Shown here: positions 1 through 9,834 of the stretch, one piece after another | Numbering within the stretch: the stretch's first letter is position 1 | How the letters are laid out: each line of letters begins with the position of its first letter | Origin: Enterovirga sp. | GTDB lineage: Bacteria; Pseudomonadota; Alphaproteobacteria; Rhizobiales; Beijerinckiaceae | Length of the DNA stretch: 12,362 nucleotides | Assembly: GCA_028290385.1 (NCBI GenBank) | Contig: JAQGJZ010000518.1 | Coordinates: forward strand, 1 to 12,362 | Reading direction: 5' to 3' | Program-made: the position numbers and the translations under genes | The notes under the pieces: generated by a model | Told to the model about the DNA's origin: nothing | Seen by the model: the letters and a program-made list of their open reading frames with translations, nothing else | Databases searched by the model: none

Positions 1-65
1 AGCGACTTATGGCCTGGGAGCAAGGCGGTGCGGGCTCTGGGGTAGTGGGGCGCGTGCCGCCGCGC

Positions 66-100
66 ACCCTCTCCCGGGTGGGAGAGGGATGGGGTGAGGG
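66..100. repeat. GC-rich palindromic intergenic repeat, copy 1
   Basis: A perfect 9-bp inverted repeat, CCCTCTCCC (67-75) and GGGAGAGGG (80-88), encloses a 4-base loop and is followed by GGGGTGAGGG (91-100). The same parts occur in opposite orientation at 165-216. It lies in the non-coding stretch downstream of lepA. There is no T-run after the stem on either strand, so a classical intrinsic terminator is not supported. It most resembles a dispersed REP-like element. Whether it recurs elsewhere in the genome cannot be seen from this window. Confidence 0.6.
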
Positions 101-164
101 CAGGACCTCGCAGAATGAGGCGCTGACCTGCCAGCTGCCCTGAGCTTCACTTTGCGCCGCCCGA

Positions 165-216
165 CCCTCACCCCGGCCGGCTTCGCCGTCCGACCCTCTC
201 CCACACGGGAGAGGGT
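165..216. repeat. GC-rich palindromic intergenic repeat, copy 2 (inverted relative to copy 1)
   Basis: CCCTCACCCC (165-174) is the reverse complement of bases 91-100. It is followed by a small GC-rich spacer and then a perfect 10-bp stem, ACCCTCTCCC (193-202) and GGGAGAGGGT (207-216), around an ACAC loop. It begins about 40 bp past the lepA stop, so lepA transcripts would run through it and could fold it. No U-tract follows on the minus strand. It may act as an mRNA 3'-end stabiliser or REP-like element rather than a rho-independent terminator; that role is inferred. Confidence 0.6.
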
Positions 217-258
217 GGCGCGCGCTGGATCAGCGGTCGCGGGTGAGGATGCCGCGCC

Positions 259-2064
<1,806 letters not shown>

Positions 2065-2202
2065 GTGACTCGGGCGGCGCCGTCCAGGATCGCGCGCCGG
2101 CAGGGGCCGGGGCTCACGGGAGCGCGAAAATCGGATTGCACGGCAGATAGCAGTGCGGGCCCCTTCCGCCAAGGGAAGGCGCCGCGCCCCCGGCCGGGCG
2201 GC

Positions 2203-3264
2203 TCAGGCCTGCGCCGGGCCGACATGGTCGGCCATGGTCGCTCCGCGCGTGCCCATCGGCTTCTCGGGCCCGACGGTCGTGTCGCGCGCCGTCTGGTGCT
2301 CCGCCTCGGCGTTGATCTCGGCCCCGACCAGCACGATCACCACCGACAGCCAGATCCAGACCATGAAGCCGATGCCGGCGCCGAGCGAGCCGTAGGTCTT
2401 GTTGTAGGAATCGAAGCTCGCGACGTACCAGGAGAAGATCATCGAGCCCGCGATCCAGAGAAGCGCGGCCGCGACGGAGCCGATCGACACCCAGCGCCAG
2501 CGCGGCGAGCGGCGGCTCGGGCCGAAGCGGTAGATGGCCGCGAGGGCGACCATCACGACGAGCAGCAGGACCGGCCAGCGGGCGACCGAGAGGATGATCT
2601 CGGCCGAGAACGGCGCGCCGACGAACTTGAGCACCACGGGCAGCACGACAACGCCGCCGATCGCCGTGACGGCGAACAGCACGGCCCCGAGCGTGAACAG
2701 AAAGGTGGTGCCGTAGAAGCGCAGCAGGCTGCGGCGCTCGCGCTCGCCATAGACCACGTTCAGCGCATCGAAGAGCGCGGCCATGCCCGAATTCGCGCTC
2801 CACAAGGCGATCAGGAGGCTGATCCCGAAGGCGAGCGACAGCGCGGGGGTTTGTTTCGACGTGATGGCGACGACCTGGTCGCGGATCAGGCCGAGCACCC
2901 CCTCCGGCAGGATGCCGGCCAGCAGCACGAGATGGTCGCCGATCGTGGTCGCGTCCGCGAACAGCCCGTACAGCGACACCACGACGGCGATCGCCGGAAA
3001 CACCGCCATCAGGGTGAAAAACGCGACGCTGCCGCCCGTGGCCAGGACGCGATCCTCGGGGACGGCCTTCAGCACGCGCCAGAAGATGTCCTTCCAGCCG
3101 AGCGCCGGGATCTCCTTGGGCTCGCCCGCATCGCGCCCGCGGCCATGCTCGCCGGCGCGGGCGAAATCCACCGACGACGGCCCCGCGGCATCGGCGCAAT
3201 CGACCCGGGAGCGCCAGTCCTCGGATTCCGGCCCTGTCGGCGCTTCGTTGTTCGTGTCCGACAT
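2203..3264 (-). CDS. YihY/virulence factor BrkB family inner-membrane protein
   Basis: A 353-residue polytopic membrane protein. Roughly six hydrophobic segments fall near residues 79-103, 141-165, 184-215, 228-246, 257-283 and 293-316. Family signatures visible are LATGGSVAFFTLMAVFPAIA near 74-93, LWSANSGMAALFDALNVVYG near 154-173, and YGSLGAGIGFMVWIWLS near 291-307 followed by GAEINAE. This family (COG1295) was once labelled ribonuclease BN, which is now considered wrong; its transport or envelope role is not well defined. The first 55 or so residues form a charged, hydrophilic, probably cytoplasmic extension, and a soluble tail of about 35 residues follows the last helix. The ATG at 3264 is the first plausible start but has only a weak ribosome-binding site, so a start within the extension cannot be excluded. 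The gene is divergent from tamA and upstream of lepA. Confidence 0.9.
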   Translation of the reverse strand: MSDTNNEAPTGPESEDWRSRVDCADAAGPSSVDFARAGEHGRGRDAGEPKEIPALGWKDIFWRVLKAVPEDRVLATGGSVAFFTLMAVFPAIAVVVSLYGLFADATTIGDHLVLLAGILPEGVLGLIRDQVVAITSKQTPALSLAFGISLLIALWSANSGMAALFDALNVVYGERERRSLLRFYGTTFLFTLGAVLFAVTAIGGVVVLPVVLKFVGAPFSAEIILSVARWPVLLLVVMVALAAIYRFGPSRRSPRWRWVSIGSVAAALLWIAGSMIFSWYVASFDSYNKTYGSLGAGIGFMVWIWLSVVIVLVGAEINAEAEHQTARDTTVGPEKPMGTRGATMADHVGPAQA

Positions 3265-3486
3265 CCGACCAACATCAATGCCGGGCGCTCTCGCCCTGCG
3301 CGAGCCTAGATCAAATTCCCAAAAAGTGTGTGGTCTGCAAGTGACAGCGGCGGGCAAGGATCGGCCCTGCAACCGCGGCGCGTGGCTTTCCCGGCCGGAG
3401 CGGGCTAGCCTTCCCCATCGGAGCTGACGATCGGAGTGCAACCACCGTACCGGCCTGAAGGGCCCGGTGCGGCGGCGGGAGGGTGA
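3265..3486. promoter_or_regulatory. Divergent intergenic region between the YihY-family gene and tamA; weak promoter candidate
   Basis: This 222-bp gap must hold start signals for both flanking directions unless the tamAB messenger begins elsewhere. Its left part contains a relatively AT-rich patch (about 3311-3340). On the minus strand this offers TTGCAG (3340-3335) and AATTTG (3317-3312) separated by 17 bases. The spacing suits a sigma-70-type promoter for the YihY-family gene, but both hexamers match poorly. On the plus strand I found no convincing -35/-10 pair for tamA, and no operator palindrome. Confidence 0.25.
3478..3486 (+). promoter_or_regulatory. Ribosome-binding site of tamA
   Basis: GGAGGGTGA runs directly up to the ATG at 3487. 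The GGAGG core lies four bases from the start. It is the strongest Shine-Dalgarno sequence seen in the window and supports the 3487 start, which is also the start that yields a proper signal peptide. Confidence 0.7.
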
Positions 3487-5481
3487 ATGCGTTTGGGGCG
3501 TAGCCCGTGGCGACAGAAGCTCGCCGCGGCCCTGGTACTGGTCGCGATCTCGGGGGCGGGCCTGCCGCACCCGGCGATGGCCTTCGACTTCTTCGGCCTG
3601 TTCGGTTCGGATGATCCGCCGGCGCCCTCGCCGGCCGCGCTGCCCTATGCGCTCAGCTTCGAGGTACGCGGCGACGAGGACGTGGAGACGCGCCTGCGCG
3701 ACGCCTCCAACCTCTACCGGCTGCGCCAGGACGCCCCGCCCGACGGGGACACGCTGCTGCAGCGCGCCAATGCCGATTTCGGCCCACTGATCGACGCGCT
3801 GTGGGGCGCCGGCTACTACGACGCGACCGTGGCGATCGAGATCGCCGGGGTGCGGGTCCAGATCGGGCAGTTCCAGAACCCGGCCGCCGTGCGGGCCGCG
3901 AACGGCCTTCGCAACCGCGCGCCCGTGCCCGTGAAGATCGTGGCCGAGACCGGGCCGCTGTTCCGCCTCCGGAAGATCGAGGTGCTGGACCAGGCCACGC
4001 GCGCGCCGTTTCCGCCCGAGGAGCTGCCGCCCTACCTGCTGCGCCTGAAACCGGGCGACCCGGCGGAATCGGCGAGCATCCGGGCCGCCACCGCGCGGCT
4101 GGTCGACCATTTCCGGCGCCGCTCCTACCCGCTGGTGAAATCGCCGCCGCCCGCGCCCGTCGTGGACCATGCGGCGGATTCGATGGACGTGACCTTTCTG
4201 GTCGATCCCGGCCCCAAGGCGGGGATCGGCGAGGTCGCGCTGAGTGGCCCGAAGGGCTTCGACCCCAGCATCGTCCGCTCCTTCATCTACCTGGAGGAGG
4301 GCGAGCCCTATTCGCCCGAGCGGCTCGATTCCACCCGCAAGACGATCGGGTCGATCCCGGCGGTCGGCTCCGTCCGCATCCGCGAGGGCGACCAGCTCGA
4401 CCGCAACGGCAACCTGCCCATCTTCGTCGACGTGACCGACCGCGCGCTGAACGCCGCCGGCTACGCGCTCGGCTATTCCACGATCGATGGCCCCAACGGC
4501 CGCGTGTATTACGAGCACCGCAACCTGTTCGGCGGGGCCGAGCGCCTGCGCCTGCAGGCCGATCTGTTCCAGGCGCCCCGCAACAGCGGCCGGCCGATCA
4601 AGAACATCGGCGATTTCACCACCTCCGATGCCGGCGGGCGCGCCACCTTCAGCTTCCTCAAGCCTGCGATCGACGGCACGCGCTTCGATTTCCTGGTCGA
4701 CGGGCTGGCCGAGCGCAACCGCATCGGGTCCGTCCGCTTCGGCGGCTACACGGTGCGGCTCGGCGGCGGCACCGCGGCCTTGCGCTACCGGGTGGACGAG
4801 ACGCTGTCCGCGACCCTCGGCATCAAGGGCGAGCGCGGGCGCACGAGCGATTCCGTGTCGAACGTGGATTACACGCTGGTCGGCGTGCCGCTCACCATGC
4901 AGTTCGACAACACGGACAGCCCGCTCGATCCGAAGCGCGGCGTCCGCGTCTCGGCCGCGGTGACGCCCTACCCGGCCTTCATGGGCTCCTCCGTCGCCTT
5001 CACGCAGGCGACCGCGGCCGCCTCGGCCTATTATTCCTTCGACGAGGAAGGCCGCGTCGTGCTGGCGGCCCGCGGCCGCGTCGGCGGCTTCCTCGACGAG
5101 CCCGACCGGCTGCAGCTGATCCCGTCGAACTACCGCTATTTCGTGGGCGGTGCGGGCTCGATCCGCGGCTACCGCTTCCAGAGCGTCAGCCCGTTCGGGC
5201 CGACCGGCCGCATCGTCGGCGGACGCTCGATGTTCGATGCCTCGCTCGAGGCCCGGATCAAGGTGACGGACACGATCGGCATCGTGCCGTTCTTCGATGC
5301 GGGCGGTGCCTATGCCTCGCAATTCCCCGACTTCTTCGGCGACACCCGCATGTCGGCCGGGCTCGGGGTGTTTTACGTCACGGCGATCGGGCCGATCCGG
5401 CTGGACGTCGCGGCGCCGCTCAACCCGCGCCGCGGCGACAACGCCGTGGTGCTCTACGTCAATATCGGACAGGCTTTCTGA
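3487..5481 (+). CDS. tamA: TamA: outer-membrane Omp85/BamA-family component of the translocation and assembly module
   Basis: A 664-residue Omp85-superfamily protein. Residues 1-32 form a signal peptide: a basic start, a hydrophobic core LAAALVLVAISGAG, and a likely cleavage after AMA. Three POTRA-like modules follow, at roughly 55-155, 157-240 and 243-318. The rest, from about 325, is an alternating beta-strand barrel. The superfamily's loop-6 motif is present as GSIRGYRF (557-564), and the chain ends in an aromatic, VLYVNIGQAF, as expected of an outer-membrane barrel recognised by BamA. Three POTRAs, modest length and an immediately following tamB fit TamA rather than BamA, which has five POTRAs. 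TamA partners with TamB to move autotransporter-like proteins or, in other proposals, phospholipids to the outer membrane. Its stop overlaps the tamB start by one base. Confidence 0.93.
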   Translation: MRLGRSPWRQKLAAALVLVAISGAGLPHPAMAFDFFGLFGSDDPPAPSPAALPYALSFEVRGDEDVETRLRDASNLYRLRQDAPPDGDTLLQRANADFGPLIDALWGAGYYDATVAIEIAGVRVQIGQFQNPAAVRAANGLRNRAPVPVKIVAETGPLFRLRKIEVLDQATRAPFPPEELPPYLLRLKPGDPAESASIRAATARLVDHFRRRSYPLVKSPPPAPVVDHAADSMDVTFLVDPGPKAGIGEVALSGPKGFDPSIVRSFIYLEEGEPYSPERLDSTRKTIGSIPAVGSVRIREGDQLDRNGNLPIFVDVTDRALNAAGYALGYSTIDGPNGRVYYEHRNLFGGAERLRLQADLFQAPRNSGRPIKNIGDFTTSDAGGRATFSFLKPAIDGTRFDFLVDGLAERNRIGSVRFGGYTVRLGGGTAALRYRVDETLSATLGIKGERGRTSDSVSNVDYTLVGVPLTMQFDNTDSPLDPKRGVRVSAAVTPYPAFMGSSVAFTQATAAASAYYSFDEEGRVVLAARGRVGGFLDEPDRLQLIPSNYRYFVGGAGSIRGYRFQSVSPFGPTGRIVGGRSMFDASLEARIKVTDTIGIVPFFDAGGAYASQFPDFFGDTRMSAGLGVFYVTAIGPIRLDVAAPLNPRRGDNAVVLYVNIGQAF

Positions 5482-5483
5482 TG
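5467..5483 (+). promoter_or_regulatory. tamA/tamB translational coupling site
   Basis: The tamA stop (TGA, 5479-5481) and the tamB start (ATG, 5481-5483) share one base as TGATG. GGACAGG (5467-5473), inside the tamA coding region, lies seven bases before the ATG and can serve as the Shine-Dalgarno. This suggests that ribosomes ending tamA re-initiate on tamB, keeping the two partners in step. Confidence 0.7.
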
Positions 5484-8400
5484 CCTTTCCGCCGAAAAGC
5501 TGCCGCCGCCCTCCCCCGCCCTCGCCCGGCGGGCCGATGCGGTACGAAGGCCGCGCTCGGCGCGCTCCTCGCGCTCGCTCTGCTGATTCTCGGCACCCTC
5601 CATGTCGGCGTTCAGGCCGCGGACGAGGACAAGGGCGTTCTCGCCAACCTGATCTCGCGGGCGCTCTCGACACCCGCTACGCGCGTCTCGATCGGCGCCA
5701 TCGAGGGCGCGCTCTCCTCCGACGCCACCATCCGGGACATCCAGATCTCGGATCGGGACGGCGTCTGGCTGCGGCTCGACCGCGCCCGCATCGTGTGGCG
5801 GCGGCTCGCGCTGCTGTCGCGCCGGCTGGAGATCGACCGCCTCGAGATCGGCACGCTCGACATCGCCCGCCGGCCCGTCCCGGCCGAAACGCCGGTCGAG
5901 GGCGAGGACCAGCCGCTCCTGCCCGAGCTCCCGGTGCGGGTGGAGATCAAGGATTTCGGCCTCGCCGAAATGCGGCTCGGTGAGCCGATCGTCGGAACGG
6001 CCGCCCGCCTCGCCATGACCGGAGCGGCCCAGCTCGGCAATCCGAACGAGGGGCTCGACCTGCGTTTCGACGCCCGACGCCTCGACGCCGGCGGCCAGTT
6101 CCTGGTGCGGCTCGGGCTGGTGCCGGACGGACAGCGCCTGACCCTGACCGTGAACCTGAACGAGCCCGAAGGCGGGCTTCTCGCCCGGGCGGCCGGCATT
6201 CCCGGCCTGCCCCCGGTGCAGCTCGACCTGACCGGCAACGGCACCCTCGACGCCTTCGACTCGCGCCTCACCTTCGATGCCGGCCAGGGCATCGGGGCGC
6301 GCGGCGGCGCGACGTTGCGGCGCGATGGGCCGGCCCGGCGCCTCGGCCTCGACATGACGGCCGAGATCTCCGGGCTGCTGCCGGGCGTTGCCGCGCCCGT
6401 CTTCGCCGGCACCACGCGGCTAACCGGGACGGCCAGCTACGGGGACGACGGCGCGGTCACGATCCCGGGGATCAACCTCACGGCCGCCGCCGCGCGGCTC
6501 GACATCACCGGGACGATGAACCCGGACCAGGTCGCGGACCTGCGGATCACGGCCACCAACCTGCCGAACGCCGCAACCCGCACGGCCGTGTCGGGCGCGG
6601 AGATCCGTCGCCTCGCCTTCGACGCCCGCGTGACCGGCCCGCTCACGGCGCCCCGCGTGGACGCCACGCTGAATGCCGAGGATGCGCGGCTGCCGGCGGG
6701 GCGCCTGGCCCGCTTGGACGCGACCTTCTCGGCGACGCCGTCCGGGACGGTCACCAGCGCCGGCACGCGGATCGACCTCGTGGCCGATGCGCGCGCCACC
6801 GGCCTCGTGCCGGAGGATCCGGCGCTCGCCCGCGCGCTTGGGACCGAACTCACGGTCGGCTTCCGGGGCGTCTCGGCGGCCGAGAACAAGCTCACGGTCG
6901 AGCGCCTGGAGCTGCGCACCCCGACGCTCGGCGCGCGGTATGCGGGCACGCTCGGCTCGGCCGAGGTGAAGGGCCAGCTCGAGGCCGGGCTGGGGGACCT
7001 GTCGCGGTTCAGCGCGATCGCGGGCCTGCCTGGGTTGCGCGGTGCCGCGACCCTCAAGGCCGAGCTGGAAGGCACTCCCCGCGCAAACCGCTACAACGCC
7101 GTGCTCGACGCGAAGGCCTCGCGCGTGTCGACCGGGATCGATCCGCTCGACGGCCTGTTCGGCGGCCGACTCGATGTCGCCGGGACGATGCTGCTGACCC
7201 CGCAGGGCGGGTTCGGCTTCCAGGAAATGCGCCTGTCGGGCGAGAACGCGAACGCCCGGATCGACGGGCTGGTGGCGCCGGAGGGCTCCAACATGACGCT
7301 CGCGGCCACGATCCCGGACCTGCGCCGGGCGGACAGCCGGGTCGCGGGCCGCGGCGTGGTCACCGGCCAGCTCACGGGCAGAATGGCGAGCCCCGACGCG
7401 ACGCTGCGGGTGGCGCTGAGCGACGGCACCGCGCTCGGCCGGCCGATTCCGCGCCTCGTCGTGGACGTCACCGGCCGCGACATCGTGCGTGCGCCCGACG
7501 TTCGGCTGACCCTGGAAGGCGAGGTCGACCGCAAGCCGGCCCGCGGCCGGCTGCACATCGTTCGGACGCCCGCCGGGCAGATCACGGCCGACGACATCGA
7601 CGTGTCGGTCGGGTCGGTCGCCGTGACCGGCGGCGTGACGATCGGGTCCGACTGGCTGGCGAACGGCAAGCTCTTAGTCTCCGCTCGCAACCTCGACGAC
7701 ATCTCGCCGCTCCTCCTCACCCGCGCGTCCGGCTCGCTCGACGCCGACGTGGCGTTCGCGGTGGCCAATGGCGGCCAGGACGCGACCGTGAAGGCGGATG
7801 GAACCCGGCTTTCGGCCTATGGCGCGAGCCTCGACCGCCTGACGGCGGCCGTGAGCGTGACTGACCTCTACCGGCGGCCGGTGATTTCGGGTGACGCCGC
7901 GGTCGACGAGCTGCTGGCTGCCGGCGAGCGCGTCTCACGCATCCGCTTCAATGCCCGCGGCACGCCGCAGGCCAGCGACGTCACGCTGACGGCGGCCGCG
8001 CGCGGCTTTGATCTGGATGCCCGGGCGCGCGTGGTCCCGGGCGAGCGCACGCGGATCGAGCTCACCCAGTTCGGCGCGTCGCGGGGCCGGAACCGGATCG
8101 CCATCGCGGCCCCGGCTACCTTCACGCTGGTGGAGCGGGGCGTCGACATCCGCGGGCTCGCCCTCGGGCTCGGCGCGGGCCGGCTGACGGTCGACGGCAC
8201 GGCAGGCTCCCGCCTCGACCTGCAGGTGGCGGCGCGCGCCGTGCCCCTGTCGGCGGCCGAGATCTTTGCGCCGGGGCTGGGGCTTTCGGGGACCCTCGAA
8301 GGCGAGGCGCGGATCGGCGGCACGACGAGCGCTCCGACGGGCGAATACCGCGCCCGCATCGCGCGGCTGGTCGCCGAGCAGACGCGGAGCCTCGGGCTGC

Positions 8401-9830
8401 CGCCCATCGAGATCGCAGCCTCCGGGCGCCTGAACGGCGAGCGCGCCACCGTGGACGCGACGATCGGGGCCGGCCGCGCCGGACAGGTCCAGGTCGGCGG
8501 CTCGGTGCCGGCCGGGGCGGCGGGCAGCCTCGACCTCGCGATCCGCGGCCGGATCGATGCCGGGACGGCCACGACCGGGCTCCTGGCCGCGGCCGGGCGC
8601 CGGCTCACCGGCCGCGTGGAACTCGATGCCCGCGTCGGCGGGACGCTCGCCGCGCCGCAGGCCAGCGGCACCGCCGTCCTCTCGGGCGGCTCCTTCACGG
8701 ACGCGCTCCAGGGCACGCAGTTCGACAACCTGCGCGCCCGGCTGGTCGCGCGCGGCGAAGACATCACCATCGAATCGGCCTCTGCGACGACCCGCAACGA
8801 GGGCTCGCTCTCCGCCTCCGGCCGGGTGCGGATCGACCCCGCCGGCGGCTTCCCGGGCACCATCCGCATCCAGGGCCGGCGCGCCGAGCTGGTCCGCAGC
8901 GGCATCGCCACGCTCGTGGCCGATCTGGCGCTCGACGTCTCGGGACCGCTCGTGCGTCAGCCGCGGGTCGCGGGCCGCGTCCAGGTCGTGAACCTCGAGG
9001 TTTCGATCCCGGAGCGGCTGCCCGCGACGCTCGGCCCGCTCCCGAACACCCGGCACGTGAACCCGACCGCCACGGCCCGGACCCGGCTCGCGCTCGCGGC
9101 CCGCGCCCGCAAGCGCGCGCGTCCGGGGTCGCCGTTCGACGCCGTCCTCGACATCGCGCTGGCCGCACCGGGGCGCATCTTCGTGAATGGCCGCGGGCTC
9201 GTGGCCGAACTCGGCGGCGAGCTCCGGCTCACCGGCACGATCGCCAAGCCCGTGCCGGTCGGAGCGTTCGAGATGCTCCGCGGCCGCCTGCAGATCGTAT
9301 CCTCCCGGCTCGAATTCTCGCGCGGGCGCCTCGCCTTCTCGGGCGATCTCACGCCGGAGCTCGACTTTTTGGCCCAGACCAGCGCCGGCGGCGCCGCGAT
9401 CGAGATCGCCATCACGGGCCCGGCCTCGGAGCCGCAATTCGAGTTCCGCTCCAGCCCCGACCTGCCCCGGGACGAGATCCTGTCCCGCCTGCTGTTCAAC
9501 TCGCCCTCGGGCCAGCTCACCGCGCTTCAGGCGCTGTCGCTCGCCCAGGCGGCGGCCCAGTATGGCGGTGGCGGCGACACGTTCGAGGACCTGCGGCGGT
9601 CACTCGGCCTGGAGGGGCTGGACGTCAATCTCGGCGCATCCTCCGGACCGGGGGTCGGGCTCAGCCGGGCCTTGAACGACCGGCTGAGCGTCGGCGTCCG
9701 GGCCGGCGGCACGGCGGCGAGCACGGGGATCGGGGTCGACCTGCGGGTCACGGACGACATCAAAGTGAAGGGCGATGTCGGCTCGAACGGCGCCACCTCG
9801 GTCGGCATCGGCGGCGACTACGAGTGGTGA
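5481..9830 (+). CDS. tamB: TamB: translocation/assembly module inner-membrane-anchored protein (AsmA-like, DUF490)
   Basis: A 1449-residue protein, somewhat longer than E. coli TamB (about 1260). A basic N-terminus precedes one hydrophobic anchor (about 24-42). Next comes the family's opening segment, with VSIGAIEGALSSDATIRDIQ near 69-88 and the WLRLDRARIVWRR region near 96-108. A very long run of repeating beta-strand sequence follows, rich in LDL, DARV and GTL-type pieces, as in the periplasm-spanning hydrophobic groove of TamB and AsmA-like bridge proteins. The last 340 or so residues form the TamB/DUF490 domain, with EILSRLLFNSPSGQLTALQA near 1333-1352, and the chain ends in YEW. It acts with TamA to link the inner and outer membranes. 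The frame is open far upstream inside tamA, but the ATG at 5481 gives the membrane anchor and the coupling geometry. The stop is 4 bp from the stop of the convergent SDR gene. Confidence 0.94.
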   Translation: MPFRRKAAAALPRPRPAGRCGTKAALGALLALALLILGTLHVGVQAADEDKGVLANLISRALSTPATRVSIGAIEGALSSDATIRDIQISDRDGVWLRLDRARIVWRRLALLSRRLEIDRLEIGTLDIARRPVPAETPVEGEDQPLLPELPVRVEIKDFGLAEMRLGEPIVGTAARLAMTGAAQLGNPNEGLDLRFDARRLDAGGQFLVRLGLVPDGQRLTLTVNLNEPEGGLLARAAGIPGLPPVQLDLTGNGTLDAFDSRLTFDAGQGIGARGGATLRRDGPARRLGLDMTAEISGLLPGVAAPVFAGTTRLTGTASYGDDGAVTIPGINLTAAAARLDITGTMNPDQVADLRITATNLPNAATRTAVSGAEIRRLAFDARVTGPLTAPRVDATLNAEDARLPAGRLARLDATFSATPSGTVTSAGTRIDLVADARATGLVPEDPALARALGTELTVGFRGVSAAENKLTVERLELRTPTLGARYAGTLGSAEVKGQLEAGLGDLSRFSAIAGLPGLRGAATLKAELEGTPRANRYNAVLDAKASRVSTGIDPLDGLFGGRLDVAGTMLLTPQGGFGFQEMRLSGENANARIDGLVAPEGSNMTLAATIPDLRRADSRVAGRGVVTGQLTGRMASPDATLRVALSDGTALGRPIPRLVVDVTGRDIVRAPDVRLTLEGEVDRKPARGRLHIVRTPAGQITADDIDVSVGSVAVTGGVTIGSDWLANGKLLVSARNLDDISPLLLTRASGSLDADVAFAVANGGQDATVKADGTRLSAYGASLDRLTAAVSVTDLYRRPVISGDAAVDELLAAGERVSRIRFNARGTPQASDVTLTAAARGFDLDARARVVPGERTRIELTQFGASRGRNRIAIAAPATFTLVERGVDIRGLALGLGAGRLTVDGTAGSRLDLQVAARAVPLSAAEIFAPGLGLSGTLEGEARIGGTTSAPTGEYRARIARLVAEQTRSLGLPPIEIAASGRLNGERATVDATIGAGRAGQVQVGGSVPAGAAGSLDLAIRGRIDAGTATTGLLAAAGRRLTGRVELDARVGGTLAAPQASGTAVLSGGSFTDALQGTQFDNLRARLVARGEDITIESASATTRNEGSLSASGRVRIDPAGGFPGTIRIQGRRAELVRSGIATLVADLALDVSGPLVRQPRVAGRVQVVNLEVSIPERLPATLGPLPNTRHVNPTATARTRLALAARARKRARPGSPFDAVLDIALAAPGRIFVNGRGLVAELGGELRLTGTIAKPVPVGAFEMLRGRLQIVSSRLEFSRGRLAFSGDLTPELDFLAQTSAGGAAIEIAITGPASEPQFEFRSSPDLPRDEILSRLLFNSPSGQLTALQALSLAQAAAQYGGGGDTFEDLRRSLGLEGLDVNLGASSGPGVGLSRALNDRLSVGVRAGGTAASTGIGVDLRVTDDIKVKGDVGSNGATSVGIGGDYEW

Positions 9831-9834
9831 GGCC

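Noticed and set aside
7..204. A 65-codon minus-strand ORF with a CPHPIPLPPGRG-like stretch
   Set aside because: The peptide is simply the translation of the palindromic repeats. Peptides of this type are a familiar artefact of such intergenic elements.
2162..2179. A hairpin with a 6-bp stem (CCTTCC/GGAAGG) between the YihY-family gene and lepA, considered as a terminator
   Set aside because: The stem is short and no T-run follows on the minus strand, so termination between the two genes is not supported.
3801..5480. Upstream part of the tamB reading frame, open inside tamA
   Set aside because: It is an Arg/Pro-rich shadow of tamA. The ATG at 5481 gives a proper membrane anchor and the expected TamB N-terminus.
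2203..5673. A 1156-codon minus-strand frame extending the YihY-family gene back across tamA
   Set aside because: The part upstream of 3264 is low-complexity Arg/Gly/Ala/His sequence antisense to tamA. The family core is fully contained in 2203-3264.
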